NCBI RefSeq assembly: GCF_005405905.1 | Contig: NZ_BJHU01000058.1 | Location: 52,463-116,462, forward strand | Source: Acidovorax sp. NB1 | GTDB taxonomy: Bacteria; Pseudomonadota; Gammaproteobacteria; Burkholderiales; Burkholderiaceae_C | Direction of reading: 5' to 3' | DNA: 64,000 bases | In this document: in pieces, positions 8,718 through 15,471 of the stretch | How the letters are laid out: each line of letters begins with the position of its first letter | How positions within the stretch are numbered: position 1 is the first letter of the stretch | Position numbers and translations under genes: made by a program | The notes under the pieces: model-generated | What the model saw: the letters and a program-made list of their open reading frames with translations, nothing else | The model's database searches: none | Told to the model about the DNA's origin: nothing

Positions 8718-8740
8718 CATCCGGGGGATGGACCCGGATG
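8718..8740 (+). terminator. Possible hairpin after the symporter gene
   Basis: CATCCGGG (8718-8725) pairs perfectly with CCCGGATG (8733-8740) 19 bases after the symporter stop. No T-run follows, so intrinsic termination is uncertain. Confidence 0.35.
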
Positions 8741-8889
8741 GCTCGGTCAGCGCCTGTGTCTGTATTTATGTGTAAACCCCGATTTCCACGGGTATCAAAA
8801 CATGGGATTCTGGTCTGCAGTGCGCGGTCCTTTGGCCGTTGCGACCGTTTGGCCCCTGCGGCCACCGTTTTTTATTCCCTAGGAGAGGC

Positions 8890-9402
8890 ATGGTTCTTGT
8901 CAAAACCCAGGCCGGGCAAGAGGCGCTCAAGGATCGCCGTGGCAGTTTGAGTTCGCGCCAGCGTTCGGCTTTCATTCTTTTTGACGGCAAGCGCAGCATG
9001 GGCGAAGTTCTGGCAGCCACGGCCGCCATGGGCATCACGCAGGACGATGTCCAGGCCATGATTGCGCAAGGGCTGCTGGCCCCGCTGTCAGGCCAGCCCA
9101 TGCCGGTGTTTGCCAAGGCCGCCAGTCCGGCGTCTGCCGATGCCGCAGAGGCCCTGGGCACCGACCTGGGCACCATTGCCTCGCCCATGGAAGGTTCGGG
9201 GCGCTCGCCCAAGGAGCGCTACCAGGCTGCTTACCCCATTGCGACGGAGCTGACGGCGGGCCTGGGGCTGCGCGGGTTCCGCCTGAACCTGGCAGTGGAG
9301 GGGGCCGGCAGCTTTGACGACCTGGCGGCCCTGGCCCCCAAGATCCGTGAGGCCGTGGGCGACGACAAGTTCGAGCGGCTGGACCACGCGCTGTTCGACT
9401 GA
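8890..9402 (+). CDS. Uncharacterised 170-residue protein
   Basis: Not recognised. The ATG at 8890 is preceded by AGGAGAGG at good spacing. The N-terminal half (KTQAGQEALKDRRGSLSSRQRSAF then FDGKRSMGEVLAA) is basic and reads like a compact helical, possibly winged-helix, domain. A low-complexity Ala/Ser/Pro linker follows (about 80-115), then a C-terminal segment (ERYQAAYPIATELTAGLGLRGFRLNLAVE) ending in an acidic helix. There is no signal peptide or membrane segment, so it is probably cytoplasmic. It is monocistronic: promoter region upstream, strong terminator downstream. Confidence 0.75.
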   Translation: MVLVKTQAGQEALKDRRGSLSSRQRSAFILFDGKRSMGEVLAATAAMGITQDDVQAMIAQGLLAPLSGQPMPVFAKAASPASADAAEALGTDLGTIASPMEGSGRSPKERYQAAYPIATELTAGLGLRGFRLNLAVEGAGSFDDLAALAPKIREAVGDDKFERLDHALFD

Positions 9403-9486
9403 CTTCTCCCGAGTTGCTGCGTGGCGGCCCCGGGGGCTTGCCCCGCCTCCTGCAAGCCTGCGGGCGCTGACCAGCAGCGATTGCAG

Positions 9487-9536
9487 CACCCCAACAGCAA
9501 AAAGCGGCCCGAAGGCCGCTTTTTGCTGTTGGGGTG
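9487..9536. terminator. Bidirectional terminator with 23-bp perfect stem
   Basis: Bases 9487-9509 and 9514-9536 are exact complements around a CGAA loop. The inner part reads AAAAAGCGGCC-CGAA-GGCCGCTTTTT, giving a GC-rich stem with a T-run on either strand. It lies between the convergent unknown gene (plus) and the FKBP gene (minus), ideally placed to stop both. Confidence 0.92.
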
Positions 9537-9552
9537 CCAGAAGGCGCTGCGA

Positions 9553-9912
9553 TCAGCGGCCGACCTTGAGCAGTTCCACGTCGAACTTGAGCGTGGCGTT
9601 CGGGGGGATCACGCCGCCCGCGCCACGGGCGCCGTAGCCCAGGGCGGCGGGGATGATCAGCGTGCGCTGGCCGCCGATCTTCATGCCCTGCACGCCTTCG
9701 TCCCAGCCCTTGATGACCATGCCTGCGCCCAGTGCAAATTCGAAGGGATCGTTGCGGTCGCGGCTGGAGTCGAACTTGGCGCCTTGTTCGCCGTTGTTGT
9801 ACAGCCAGCCGGTGTAGTGCACCGACACGTTCTGGCCCTTGGTGGCCTCGGCGCCTTCGCCCACGGTGGTGTCTTCGTACTGCAGGCCGGATGCGGTGGT
9901 GGTCAGTGCCAT
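9553..9912 (-). CDS. FKBP-type peptidyl-prolyl cis-trans isomerase
   Basis: The 119-residue single-domain FKBP has VSVHYTGWL, KFDSSRDRNDPFEF, GMVIKGWDEGVQGMKIGG and IIPAALGYGARG, which together form the active-site cleft for proline isomerisation. There is no signal peptide, so it is cytoplasmic. An AAGGAA RBS lies 7-8 nt before the ATG (9910-9912). It follows the HxlR-type gene in the same direction, separated by about 110 bp that include a repeat copy, so co-transcription is doubtful. The gene ends at a bidirectional terminator. Confidence 0.93.
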   Translation of the reverse strand: MALTTTASGLQYEDTTVGEGAEATKGQNVSVHYTGWLYNNGEQGAKFDSSRDRNDPFEFALGAGMVIKGWDEGVQGMKIGGQRTLIIPAALGYGARGAGGVIPPNATLKFDVELLKVGR

Positions 9913-9928
9913 GGTGAAATTCCTTGAT

Positions 9929-9994
9929 GCTATTAAAAATATAGCTTCTAGCGCTTGCTCATCGCGCGCTAGAAGCTATTTAGAGTGCTATTTT
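9929..9994 (+). repeat. Dispersed intergenic repeat, copy b
   Basis: This is the best-formed copy. The arms ATAGCTTCTAGCGC (9941-9954) and GCGCTAGAAGCTAT (9966-9979) are perfect complements with an 11-base loop. Flanks carry TGCTATT on the left and GTGCTATTTT on the right. It lies between the FKBP and HxlR-type genes. Confidence 0.75.
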
Positions 9995-10021
9995 AGCGAA
10001 TGCCCCGTGCGGGGCGGGGGC

Positions 10022-10330
10022 TCAGGCTTTCTTGGCGCGGCCGGCGACCCAGCGGGTGGCAAAGGCCTGCACGTCCGACAGGCGCTTGAGCAGGTCGGCG
10101 CCCGAGGGGGTGACGGTGTAGCCGTCGCTGCCATGGTCCACAAAACCGGCTTCGCGCAATTCCTTGATGCGGGTGTTGAGCGTGTTGGGGGTGATGCCAC
10201 CCACGCTGTCCTGCAGCAGGCGGAAGGTCTGGGGGTGGCCGTCCTTCAGGGCCCACAGCACGCGCAGCGCGTAACGGCATTCAAGCCGCTCGAACAGTTG
10301 GTTGATGGCGACATTTTCTTTGGAGCTCAT
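10022..10330 (-). CDS. HxlR-like winged-helix transcriptional regulator
   Basis: The 102-residue protein resembles the HxlR/MarR winged-helix fold: FERLECRYALRVLWALKDG (first helices), ITPNTLNTRIKELREAGFV (recognition helix) and YTVTPSGADLLKRL (wing). No conserved sensing cysteine is seen at the N-terminus, so the redox sensing known for some HxlR proteins is not supported. The start ATG (10328-10330) has GGAGAAG upstream, and a well-spaced promoter is found at 10407-10435. Target genes are unknown. Confidence 0.8.
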   Translation of the reverse strand: MSSKENVAINQLFERLECRYALRVLWALKDGHPQTFRLLQDSVGGITPNTLNTRIKELREAGFVDHGSDGYTVTPSGADLLKRLSDVQAFATRWVAGRAKKA

Positions 10331-10547
10331 GGACGCTTCTCCTCGCGCAAGTATTGGATCTCGATTCGGATCGGGCGGACGGTTTCCGGGCCCGTGATGT
10401 GCTGAAACTATAGCGCGGAACCCGTTTTGCTACAAGTTTGGTAGCTCAGAACGTACGTCACATATGCGCTGAGGGGGAAATTTGGGCTATTCCCTGCCAA
10501 AATGTTGCGCACCGGCCACGGATCAGGGGGCCGTGAGCGGGTGGCCT
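10331..10547. other. Intergenic region upstream of the HxlR-like gene
   Basis: There is no gene. With the inserted element at 10548-10714 it forms a 381-bp stretch without coding capacity that I can support. It holds the HxlR-like promoter and an ACGTACGT palindrome just upstream (about 10452-10459). Confidence 0.5.
10407..10435 (-). promoter_or_regulatory. Sigma-70 promoter of the HxlR-like gene
   Basis: On the minus strand TTGTAG (10435-10430) and TATAGT (10412-10407) are separated by exactly 17 bases, leaving a leader of about 70 nt before the ATG. Both hexamers match sigma-70 consensus at four or five of six positions. Confidence 0.65.
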
Positions 10548-10714
10548 TAGGGATCCTCTGCACGAATCGTCGCGCCGTGTGCATCTGCGGGCTCGGGCGG
10601 TCTGCCGCGTTGCAAATGCTCGCAATAGCTACGGCTATTGCTGCGTTTTGCGCCTTGCAGTCCATCCCGATCCGCATCGCACACTTGCCGCTCGATTCGT
10701 GCAGAGGATCCCTA
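10548..10714. mobile_element. 167-bp TA-flanked inverted-repeat element (MITE-like)
   Basis: Perfect 22-bp inverted repeats lie at 10548-10569 and 10693-10714. Read as a transposon footprint, a TA duplication flanks 20-bp terminal repeats beginning GGGATCCTCTGCACG. The interior is an imperfect long palindrome centred on GCAATAGC-TACG-GCTATTGC (10622-10641) and encodes nothing. TA target and end structure resemble non-autonomous relatives of IS630/Tc1 elements. The right TA forms the first two bases of the LysR gene's TAG stop codon. Confidence 0.6.
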
Positions 10715-11602
10715 GCGCGCCAGATACCCCACCAGCAACTGCGCCGCCGGGGGCAGGGCGCTGGCGCTGCGGTAGCAAATCGCAAAGCGCCGCTGGGCCC
10801 AGGGGTCGCTCAGAGGCACGATGCGCACGGGGGCGGAATCGGCAAACGGCTGGGCCACCTCGCGTGGCACCACGCTGATGGCCAGATTGGCGCGCACCAC
10901 CCGCAGGGCGGCGTCAAAGTTGGACACCAGCACCCGGTGGGCCAGCAGTTTTCCCTCGACAGCCGCTGCGCGCGCCAGCAGCACCTGCACCGCACTCAGC
11001 GCGGGCATGCTGACGAATTCATGCTCCAGCACGTCGGCAAACCGCACGCTCTGCAGCCGGGCCACGGGGTGCGACTCGTGCGCCACCACGGCCAGGTGGT
11101 CGCTGCGGTAGGCGCTGGTCTCCAGGCCGGACAGGTCCGCAGCGTCCCAGCAGATGCCGATGGAGGCGCTGCCGTCGCGCACGCCCAGCACCACCTCGGG
11201 GCTCACACGCTCTTCCAGGCTGATCTGGATGTTGCGGTGCGCCGGGTCTTGCAAGAAGGCCGCCACATCGTCGGCCAGCGACTCGGCCATGACCGACGCC
11301 GTGACCAGCATGCGCACATGGCCGCGCGTGCCGGTGGCGTAGGCCGCCATGTCGCGCTCGATCTGCCCCACGCTGGCCAGCATGGTGCGGGCGTGCTCCA
11401 GCAGCGTCTCGCCCGCCGGGGTGGGCGCCACGCCCCGGCGCTTGCGCAGCAGCAGCGGCGTGCCCACGGTGTCTTCCAGCTGCGCCAGCCGCTTGCTGAT
11501 GGCCGAGCCCACGATGGACTCCTGCTCGGCCACGCGCGCGATGCTGCGCTGCTCGCACACGGCGGCAAACAGGCGCAGGGTCTGCAAGTCCAGGTCGCGC
11601 AT
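10712..11602 (-). CDS. LysR-type transcriptional regulator
   Basis: The 296-residue protein begins MRDLDLQTLRLFAAVCEQRSI, with the HTH around GSAISKRLAQLE and a periplasmic-binding-like effector domain (SLEERVSPEVVLGVRDGSASIGICW). It is divergent from the HMG-CoA-lyase-like operon and is therefore its probable regulator. The 119-bp gap carries TTCC-N5-GGAA (11627-11639) and ATTCGGGAAT (11672-11681), suitable dyads for a LysR protein. The stop codon lies at the edge of the inserted inverted-repeat element. The inducer is unknown. Confidence 0.9.
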   Translation of the reverse strand: MRDLDLQTLRLFAAVCEQRSIARVAEQESIVGSAISKRLAQLEDTVGTPLLLRKRRGVAPTPAGETLLEHARTMLASVGQIERDMAAYATGTRGHVRMLVTASVMAESLADDVAAFLQDPAHRNIQISLEERVSPEVVLGVRDGSASIGICWDAADLSGLETSAYRSDHLAVVAHESHPVARLQSVRFADVLEHEFVSMPALSAVQVLLARAAAVEGKLLAHRVLVSNFDAALRVVRANLAISVVPREVAQPFADSAPVRIVPLSDPWAQRRFAICYRSASALPPAAQLLVGYLAR

Positions 11603-11626
11603 GGCAAACCTCCAGGTGGTGTGATG

Positions 11627-11681
11627 TTCCGTTTGGGAATGTTATAGCTTCCGAGATGTATTTTCTGATTCATTCGGGAAT
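11627..11681. promoter_or_regulatory. Candidate LysR operator sites in the divergent gap
   Basis: TTCC-GTTTG-GGAA (11627-11639) and the perfect palindrome ATTCGGGAAT (11672-11681) are two spaced dyads between the regulator and its likely target operon. The symmetry is visible; binding is inferred. Confidence 0.4.
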
Positions 11682-11721
11682 TTTTAGAATCTTGCCCAGA
11701 CCCACCCCAAAGAGACATCCT

Positions 11722-12699
11722 GTGCACACCTCCCTGATCCCGTCCGACCTGCAGCCCCCGGTGGTCCGCGCTATCGTCCGCGAAGTGGGCCTGCGCGACG
11801 GCCTGCAAAGCATTGCCACCGTGGTGTCCACCGCGCACAAGATCGAATGGATCAACGCCGCCTACGCCGCCGGCCAGCGCGAGATCGAGGTGGGCTCTTT
11901 CGTGCCCGCCCGGCTGCTGCCCCAGCTGGCCGACACAGCCGAGGTGCTGGCCCATGCCAAAACGCTGCCCGGCCTGGTGGCCTCGGTGCTGGTGCCCAAT
12001 TTCAAGGGCGCCGAGCGCGCGCTGGAGTGTGGCGCCGACCTGATGGTGGTGCCCTTGTCTGCCAGCCACGCCCACAGCCTGGCCAACCTGCGCAAGACGC
12101 CCGACGATGTGGTGGCCGAGGTGGCGCGCATCCGTGCGCTGCGCGATGCCAGCGGCCGCCGCACATTGATCGAAGGGGGCGTGGGCACGGCCTTTGGCTG
12201 CACCCTGCAGGGCGAGGTGGCCGAGAGCGAAGTGCTGCGCCTGATGCAGGCGCTGCTCGACGCAGGTGCCGACCACGTGAGCCTGGCCGACACCGTGGGT
12301 TTTGCCGACCCGGCTTCGGTCGCCCGGCTGTTTGAAAAGGCCCGCGCCCTGGTGGGCGAACGCCTGGCCTGTGCGCACTTCCACGACACGCGCGGCATGG
12401 GCCTGGCCAATGTCTATGCCGCCTGGCAGGCGGGCATCACCCGCTTCGACGCCTGCCTGGCGGGCATTGGCGGCTGCCCACACGCGCCGGGTGCCAGCGG
12501 CAACGTCACCACCGAAGACCTGGTGTTCATGCTGGAGCGCATGGGCGTTGCCACGGGCATCGACGTGACCGCGCTGCTCGCGCTGCGCCAGCGGGTGGCC
12601 GGATGGTTGGCGGGCGAGACCCTGCATGGCACGCTGTGGCAGGCCGGGCTGCCGCAGAATGCCGCACCCGCCGCGCTGCGCGAAGCCACAACGGCCTGA
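11722..12699 (+). CDS. Hydroxymethylglutaryl-CoA lyase family protein
   Basis: The 325-residue HMGL/DRE-TIM barrel enzyme has EVGLRDGLQS with the metal/catalytic Asp, GVGTAFGCTLQGEV, HFHDTRGMGLANVYAA with the metal-binding histidines, and GIGGCPHAPGASGNVTTEDL with the catalytic cysteine loop. Family members cleave 3-hydroxy-3-methylglutaryl-CoA or related branched acyl-CoAs such as citramalyl-CoA. GTG at 11722 is preferred over an ATG 66 nt upstream because the latter lies in the LysR operator region and adds a tail foreign to the family; AAAGAGA precedes it. It is first in an operon with a CoA-transferase and a Bug binding protein, so a dicarboxylate-CoA substrate made by that transferase is likely. 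Confidence 0.85.
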   Translation: MHTSLIPSDLQPPVVRAIVREVGLRDGLQSIATVVSTAHKIEWINAAYAAGQREIEVGSFVPARLLPQLADTAEVLAHAKTLPGLVASVLVPNFKGAERALECGADLMVVPLSASHAHSLANLRKTPDDVVAEVARIRALRDASGRRTLIEGGVGTAFGCTLQGEVAESEVLRLMQALLDAGADHVSLADTVGFADPASVARLFEKARALVGERLACAHFHDTRGMGLANVYAAWQAGITRFDACLAGIGGCPHAPGASGNVTTEDLVFMLERMGVATGIDVTALLALRQRVAGWLAGETLHGTLWQAGLPQNAAPAALREATTA

Positions 12700-12723
12700 A
12701 CCCCTTTTCGGAACGCACTGAAC

Positions 12724-13941
12724 ATGAACGACCACACACCTGCCACCCCTCCGTCCCCCCGCCTGCCGCTCGAAGGCCTGCGCGTGGTGGAGTTCACCCA
12801 CATGGTCATGGGCCCCACTTGCGGCATGGTGCTGGCCGACCTGGGGGCCGAGGTCATCAAGGTCGAACCCGTGGATGGCGACCGCACGCGCCACCTGCTG
12901 GGCGCAGGCGCCGGTTTCTTTCCCATGTTCAATCGCAACAAGAAGAGCATTGCGCTCGACCTGCGCAGCCCCGAGGGCCTGGCGGTGGCACGCAAGCTGG
13001 CCGCATCGGCCGACGTGGTGGCGCAGAACTTCAAGCCCGGCGTGATGACGAAATATGGCCTGGACTACGCCGCGCTGAGCCAGGTCAACCCGCGCCTCAT
13101 CTACGTCAACCACACGGGCTTTTTGCCCGGCCCGTACGAGCACCGCACAGCGCTCGATGAGGTGGTGCAGATGATGGGCGGGCTGGCCTACATGACCGGC
13201 CGCCCCGGCGACCCGCTGCGCGCGGGCAGCAGCGTGAACGACATCATGGGCGGCATGTTTGGTGCGATTGGCGCGATGGCGGCGCTGATGCAGCGCGGCA
13301 TCACCGGGCGCGGGCAGGAGGTGGACTCGGCACTGTTCGAGAACAACGTCTTCCTGGTCGGTCAGCACATGATGCAGTACGCCGTCACCGGCAAACCCGC
13401 GGCGCCCATGCCCGACCGCATCTCGTCCTGGGCCGTGTACGACGTGTTCAGCGTGAAGGACGGCGGCCAGATCTTTTTGGCCGCCGTGAGCGATGCGCAG
13501 TGGCAGACCTTTTGCGATGCCATGGGCTATGCCGACCTGAAGGCCGACACCAGCCTGGCCACCAACAACGACCGCGTGCGCGCCCGCCCCACGCTGATGC
13601 CCGTGCTGCGCGAGCGGCTGGCGCAGCACACGGCCGACGAACTGGCCGCGATCTTCGAGCGCCACGGCCTGCCGTTTGCGCCCATCCGCCGGCCCGAAGA
13701 ACTGTTTGACGACCCGCACCTGCAAGCCACGGGTGGCCTGGCCGACATCACGCTGCCCGACGGCGAGCGCGCCGGGCAGACCGCGCAGATCACGCTGATG
13801 CCGCTGCGCCTGGACGGCCAGCGCCTGGATGTGCGCTGCGACCCGCCCCGCCTGGGCCAGCACACGGCCGAGCTGCTGCAGGGCCTGGGCTACACGGCCG
13901 ATGAAGTGGCCGCGCTGCAGGCCAGCGGGGCCATTGCCTGA
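12724..13941 (+). CDS. CaiB/BaiF family (class III) CoA-transferase
   Basis: The 405-residue protein has the family N-terminus LRVVEFTHMVMGPTCGMVLADLGAEVIKVE, the CoA-binding NKKSIALDL segment and SVNDIMGGMFGAIG, where D173 matches the aspartate that forms the acyl-enzyme intermediate. Class III enzymes move CoA from a donor such as succinyl-CoA to an organic acid. It lies 24 nt after the HMGL-family gene, so the pair probably activates an acid and then cleaves its CoA ester. The acceptor acid cannot be deduced. Confidence 0.9.
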   Translation: MNDHTPATPPSPRLPLEGLRVVEFTHMVMGPTCGMVLADLGAEVIKVEPVDGDRTRHLLGAGAGFFPMFNRNKKSIALDLRSPEGLAVARKLAASADVVAQNFKPGVMTKYGLDYAALSQVNPRLIYVNHTGFLPGPYEHRTALDEVVQMMGGLAYMTGRPGDPLRAGSSVNDIMGGMFGAIGAMAALMQRGITGRGQEVDSALFENNVFLVGQHMMQYAVTGKPAAPMPDRISSWAVYDVFSVKDGGQIFLAAVSDAQWQTFCDAMGYADLKADTSLATNNDRVRARPTLMPVLRERLAQHTADELAAIFERHGLPFAPIRRPEELFDDPHLQATGGLADITLPDGERAGQTAQITLMPLRLDGQRLDVRCDPPRLGQHTAELLQGLGYTADEVAALQASGAIA

Positions 13942-14024
13942 TTTTTCCTTGACGACCGGGGGCCCATCACGCGGCACAGACCGCAGGCCCCCCGGATTCC
14001 CCACACCCACCACCGGAGACAACC

Positions 14025-15062
14025 GTGCCCCAACCCACCCCCGCTTTTGACTCGCCCAGCACCGCGCCCGCCACCCACGGCCTGCCCACGCGCCGCCAGG
14101 CCCTGGCCACCGGCGCTGCCGCGCTGGCGGCTGCGGCCTGGGGCCTGCCCCGCACGGCGCGCGCCCAAGGAGACGGCAAGCCGCTGCGCGTGATCCTGCC
14201 GCTGTCGGCGGGCTCGGGGGCGGACGGCGCCATCCGCGCCATCAGCACCAGCCTGGCCAAGGCGCTGGGCCAGCCTGTGGTCATCGAAAACCTGCCGGGC
14301 GCGGGCGGCATCACCGGCACCACGCAGATCGTGCGAGCGCCCAAGGATGGCTCGGTGATCGGCGTGGTGTCCAACAACCACGTGGTCAACCCCAGCGTGT
14401 ACAAGAACATTCCGTTCGACTCGCTGGCCGACATCACGCCCATCACCATCCTGGGCGCCACGCCCTTCGTGCTGGTCGCGCACCCTGCAGTGCCCGCCAA
14501 GACAGTGCAGGAGCTGATTGCGCTGGCCAAGTCCAAACCCGGCGTGCTCAACTACGGTTCGTCCGGCAACGGCACCATCCTGCACCTGGGCGCTGCCATG
14601 TTTGTGGACCAGGCGCAGCTCGACATCAAACACATCCCCTACCGGGGCATGGGCCCGCTGATGAACGACATCCTGGGCGGGCAGGTGCAGCTGGGCGTGG
14701 TGGCGGTGGCGCCCGCTGCGGCGCACATCAAGGCAGGCTCGTTGCGCGCGCTGGGCGTGACCACGGCCAGCCGCGTGCCCCTGCTGCCCGGTGTGCCCAC
14801 CATCGCCGAACAGGGCCTGCCCAGCTACGAGCTGGATGGCTGGATCGCCCCTGTGGCGCCCGCAGGCCTGCCCAAGGCCGAGCTGGCGCGGCTGTACAAC
14901 GGCTTCAAGGCCGCCATGGAGATGCCCGAGGCGCGCGATGCGCTGATCGCCCAGGGCTACGAGATCAAGCTCGCGCCGCCCGAGCCCGCCGCCGCCTTCT
15001 TCCGCACCGAAGCCGCGCGCATGGCGCAGGTGGTGAAAAACGCCCACGTGAAGATTGACTGA
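14025..15062 (+). CDS. Bug/TctC-type periplasmic solute-binding protein
   Basis: The 345-residue protein starts with GTG and has a GGAG RBS 7-8 nt upstream. The signal region LPTRRQALATGAAALAAAAW ending TARA resembles a twin-arginine peptide. The mature part has the Bug signatures PLSAGSGADGAIR, VIENLPGAGGITGTTQI, LNYGSSGNGT and HIPYRGMGPLMNDILGGQVQ. These proteins bind carboxylates in the periplasm and normally serve TctAB transporters, absent here. Third in the operon, it probably captures the acid metabolised by the two enzymes upstream. Confidence 0.88.
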   Translation: MPQPTPAFDSPSTAPATHGLPTRRQALATGAAALAAAAWGLPRTARAQGDGKPLRVILPLSAGSGADGAIRAISTSLAKALGQPVVIENLPGAGGITGTTQIVRAPKDGSVIGVVSNNHVVNPSVYKNIPFDSLADITPITILGATPFVLVAHPAVPAKTVQELIALAKSKPGVLNYGSSGNGTILHLGAAMFVDQAQLDIKHIPYRGMGPLMNDILGGQVQLGVVAVAPAAAHIKAGSLRALGVTTASRVPLLPGVPTIAEQGLPSYELDGWIAPVAPAGLPKAELARLYNGFKAAMEMPEARDALIAQGYEIKLAPPEPAAAFFRTEAARMAQVVKNAHVKID

Positions 15063-15471
15063 TCGGGTGTCGGGTTGGTTGTCTGGTCGGTTGGCCAGTC
15101 GGTTGGCTGGAGTGAGCTGGGGCGGGCCAGCCAAGCGGCGAGCCGGTCGATGGGCAGGGGAGGGCAGCGCCCGCTCACCTGGCCATGCGACCGCCAGCCC
15201 GGTGCCCGAGCAGCAAAAGTTTGAAGCTTTTTAGGCCGTTACCGCGCGATGGATATGCCTTTGTAGCTATTATTTTTGCAGTAATCGCAGGCCGCGGCAG
15301 TTTGAAGGGCGTACTCGGCGCTGCCCATGGCGCAGAACACTGTTTCTGATGGCGTTTTCTGTCGGGTTGCGCTGCGCCAACCCGAGCTGCATGTGGGGCG
15401 CTTTGGGGCTGCTTCTGGGGCTCCAGCGCCTGTCCAGAAGGCGCTGCCAGCTATTCTTTCGGTAGCAACCT
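15063..15471. other. Convergent gap without a gene
   Basis: A stretch of 409 bases with no credible coding sequence. It starts with a low-complexity TTGG-rich run (about 15065-15110), contains an inverted copy of the dispersed repeat (15218-15283), and a small GGGTTG...CAACCC hairpin near 15363-15382. It separates the Bug gene (plus) from the chemoreceptor gene (minus). Confidence 0.6.
15218..15283 (-). repeat. Dispersed intergenic repeat, copy c (inverted)
   Basis: It reads ...TTTTTAGGCC...GCGCGATGGATATGCCTTTGTAGCTAT... and matches copy f almost base for base over this core. In reverse complement it shows the block order of copies a, d and g. Confidence 0.65.

Noticed and set aside
10548..10714. 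22-bp inverted repeats interpreted as a simple terminator of the LysR gene
   Set aside because: The arms are 123 bases apart, there is no T-run, and TA flanks the ends, so an inserted element fits better.
11203..14022. Open frame of 939 codons antisense to the lyase/CoA-transferase operon
   Set aside because: It is covered by two recognisable enzymes on the plus strand and has shadow-like composition.
15065..15110. Repeated GGTTGG motifs as a CRISPR-like or tandem repeat
   Set aside because: Spacing is irregular and there are no constant repeat/unique spacer units; it is only low-complexity sequence.
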